From Verrucomicrobiota bacterium (GTDB lineage Bacteria > Verrucomicrobiota > Verrucomicrobiia > Chthoniobacterales > UBA10450), in assembly GCA_003219945.1 (NCBI GenBank), contig QHQV01000096.1:707-7945 (forward strand): a stretch of DNA of 7,239 nt, written 5' to 3'. The notes beneath the pieces are model-generated. The model saw only the letters and a program-made list of their open reading frames with translations, made no database searches and was not told the origin of the DNA. Made by a program: the position numbers and the translations under genes. Shown here in pieces: positions 5,910 to 7,239 of this stretch (within the stretch, counting starts at the first letter, position 1; each line of letters starts with the position of its first letter).

Positions 5910-6964
5910 TGTGCTCGTGATTCCGCCGGCAGAATCGACATCTCCAATTTCTCCGTCTGCCGAATGATCGTGAGGCTGGCGCTCACGTTAATCTGTTCGC
6001 CGACCAGAACCTTGTGCAGATGATACACTGTGCCGATAGGCTGGCTGTCGAACGCGACGATCACATCGCCCTGGTGCAGGCCGGCTCGTTCGGCGGGGCT
6101 GTTCTTCTCGACCGAAACAACCAACACGCCCGTCTCAAGCGGCAGACCGTAAAAACGCACGATCCGCCGGTGAATCGGTACGTTTTGACCGGCGACACCG
6201 ATGTAACTGCGCCGGATTTTTCCGTCTTTGATCAGCCAGCCGGCCACAAACTTCGCCGTGTTACTCGCAATGGCGAAGCAAATGCCTTGCGCAGGCCGGA
6301 TCATTGCTGTGTTTACGCCCACGACTTCACCAGCTGAATTGACCAATGGCCCGCCAGAGTTACCGGGATTTAGCGCCGCGTCGGTTTGAATGATGTTGTC
6401 GATTAACCGGCCGGACTGCGCATGCATTGAGCGACCCAGCGCGCTGATGACCCCAGCGGTCACACTGGCTTCAAACCCAAGCGGGTTTCCAATCGCGATC
6501 ACGAGTTGGCCCACTCGTAAATTCTCGGAATCGGACAGGCGCACGTGTTGCAGCTGTGGCGCATCGATGCGAATGACTGCGAGATCGGTATCCGGGTCAT
6601 CGCCCGTCAATCGGGCGCGATATTCGCGGCCGTCTGGCAGGTTAACCGTGATTGCGCTCGCGTCGTGAACAACGTGGCTGTTCGTCAGAATGAATCCATC
6701 AGGCGTGATCACGAAGCCGGATCCGTTCCCGTTGAGTTCCCGCTCTCCGCGTCGTGCGCTGACGTGCTGCTTTACGTCGATATTTACTACGGTCGGCGTG
6801 ACGCGCGCGACTGCGCTGACGACCGTGCGCGAATACGCGTCGAGCAACTCTGAGTCGTTCGGTTGTGTCTCGCCGCGAACCGGCTGTGAAGCGCCAGAGT
6901 CTGTCTCATTGAATAGAAATTCAATCCGACCGACATTGTTTTTCGGAGGAGCTGTGACGCTCAT
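5903..6964 (-). CDS. HtrA/DegP-type trypsin-like serine protease with one PDZ domain
   Basis: A 353-residue S1C protease. The catalytic triad is intact: His97 in LTNSHVV, Asp127 in DTDLAVI and Ser203 in GNSGGPL; GNGSGFVITPDG (79-90) and AIGNPLGF (157-164) are the family's other marks. One PDZ domain spans about 255-345 (YIGVAGQNVP, the ETGVLVVSV strand, SPAERAGLHQGDVIVAF). HtrA proteins degrade or refold damaged proteins, usually in the periplasm, but here the N-terminus (MSVTAPPKNNVGRIEF...) is polar with no signal peptide or membrane helix in the 50 residues before the protease domain, so a cytoplasmic place or an unusual export route is implied. The ATG at 6964 has an A/T-rich leader without Shine-Dalgarno; no in-frame upstream extension with a signal sequence is apparent. 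The stop codon lies inside the palindromic element. It is upstream of purD on the same strand and divergent from an hxlR-type gene. Confidence 0.95.
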   Translation of the reverse strand: MSVTAPPKNNVGRIEFLFNETDSGASQPVRGETQPNDSELLDAYSRTVVSAVARVTPTVVNIDVKQHVSARRGERELNGNGSGFVITPDGFILTNSHVVHDASAITVNLPDGREYRARLTGDDPDTDLAVIRIDAPQLQHVRLSDSENLRVGQLVIAIGNPLGFEASVTAGVISALGRSMHAQSGRLIDNIIQTDAALNPGNSGGPLVNSAGEVVGVNTAMIRPAQGICFAIASNTAKFVAGWLIKDGKIRRSYIGVAGQNVPIHRRIVRFYGLPLETGVLVVSVEKNSPAERAGLHQGDVIVAFDSQPIGTVYHLHKVLVGEQINVSASLTIIRQTEKLEMSILPAESRAQK

Positions 6965-7081
6965 GTTTTAATTTCGGATACTCAAACCAGCAGTCAACTA
7001 CACGCGAGAGGCAAGCATACGCACCTTTAGGAATGTCACCCTCCGCCTTGCACCTGCTGCGAACTTATTTTACACAAGGGC
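6965..7081. promoter_or_regulatory. Divergent promoter region, degP-like protease / HxlR regulator
   Basis: This 117-base gap lies between two divergent starts and should contain both promoters. On the minus strand TTGACT (around 6990-6996) is a fair -35 but lacks a good -10 at normal spacing. A TAAAAT on the minus strand (7067-7072) looks like a -10 but lacks a -35. On the plus strand TTGCAC (7048-7053) and TACACA (7071-7076) are 17 bases apart but only half-match consensus. HxlR proteins often act on adjacent divergent genes, so an operator may lie here; no clear long inverted repeat is visible. Confidence 0.35.
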
Positions 7082-7239
7082 GTGCCAAAGGGCTCTTTAG
7101 CTCCATCCGTGCTCGACCCACGCTGTCCCTCCCGGCTCGTGCTCGACCGCATTGCTGACAAATGGACTGCGCTTATCGTCCAGATTCTTGCCGGCGGCAC
7201 AATGCGTTACGCCGCTCTTCAGCGCGAGATCGGCGGGAT
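7082..7239 (+). CDS. HxlR-family winged-helix transcriptional regulator, N-terminal fragment
   Basis: The frame opening with GTG at 7082 encodes 52 residues to the window edge with no stop. After a short leader it reads DPRCPSRLVLDRIADKWTAL, then IVQILAGGTMRYAALQREIGG. This matches the HxlR/MarR-like start: a conserved Cys-Pro (C15-P16), the DKWT segment that opens the winged helix, and the 'G..RF.EL.R.I.G' turn leading into the recognition helix. HxlR proteins are small dimeric DNA-binding regulators; in several (HypR, YodB) the N-terminal cysteine senses redox or electrophiles, and C15 lies in that region. A TAG at 7028-7030 closes the frame upstream and no other start lies before this GTG; the GTG at 7109 would leave only five residues before the Cys. 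The AAGGG just before the start is very close to it for a ribosome site. Target genes are unknown, though the divergent protease is an obvious candidate. Confidence 0.86.
   Translation, partial: MPKGSLAPSVLDPRCPSRLVLDRIADKWTALIVQILAGGTMRYAALQREIGG

Noticed and set aside
7073..7088. Sigma-54-like TTGGCACG...TTGTG on the minus strand upstream of the protease
   Set aside because: The spacing between the GG and the second element is one base short and the second element has GT rather than GC, so it fails the -24/-12 rule.

Overview
The window looks like ordinary chromosome from a free-living Gram-negative bacterium with slightly GC-rich DNA. My best guess is Verrucomicrobiota, possibly a soil Chthoniobacterales/Spartobacteria type. 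This rests on the style of the proteins, the scarcity of strong Shine-Dalgarno sites and a palindromic 'GTAGCG...CGCTAC' element. It is inference; no rRNA or other phylogenetic marker is present.

Layout. (1) Positions 1-1369, minus strand: a tightly packed three-gene unit reading small two-helix membrane protein -> TSUP-family (TauE/SafE) anion permease -> universal-stress-protein-like gene cut by the window edge. The gaps are 3 and 2 bases, so translation is probably coupled. (2) Positions 1370-1492: a divergent intergenic region carrying an 8-bp inverted repeat just ahead of the ferredoxin gene. (3) Positions 1493-2608, plus strand: a single-cluster 4Fe-4S ferredoxin followed with zero spacing (TAAATG) by the thiamin-pathway kinase thiD, whose first 13 residues are arginine-rich and encoded by two small hairpins. 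(4) Positions 2671-6964, minus strand: transcription order HtrA/DegP-type serine protease -> purD -> S41-peptidase-like secreted protein -> rnc (RNase III), convergent with thiD. purD and the S41 gene overlap as TGATG. degP and purD are separated by a 60-bp multi-hairpin palindromic element that also supplies the degP stop codon. (5) Positions 7082-7239, plus strand: the start of an HxlR-family transcriptional regulator, divergent from degP.

Working together: ThiD and PurD serve cofactor and purine synthesis (HMP-PP for thiamin; glycinamide ribonucleotide). AIR, made later in the purine pathway, is also the precursor of the thiamin pyrimidine, so the two are loosely connected. RNase III handles double-stranded RNA. 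The protease and the protease-like protein point to protein quality control. The TSUP unit probably moves a sulfur-containing or organic anion. No mobile element, CRISPR array, tRNA, rRNA or clear riboswitch is seen. The points most worth a second look are the apparently dead S41 active site, the palindromic element sitting where a purD ribosome binding site would be, and the hairpin-encoded N-terminus of ThiD.
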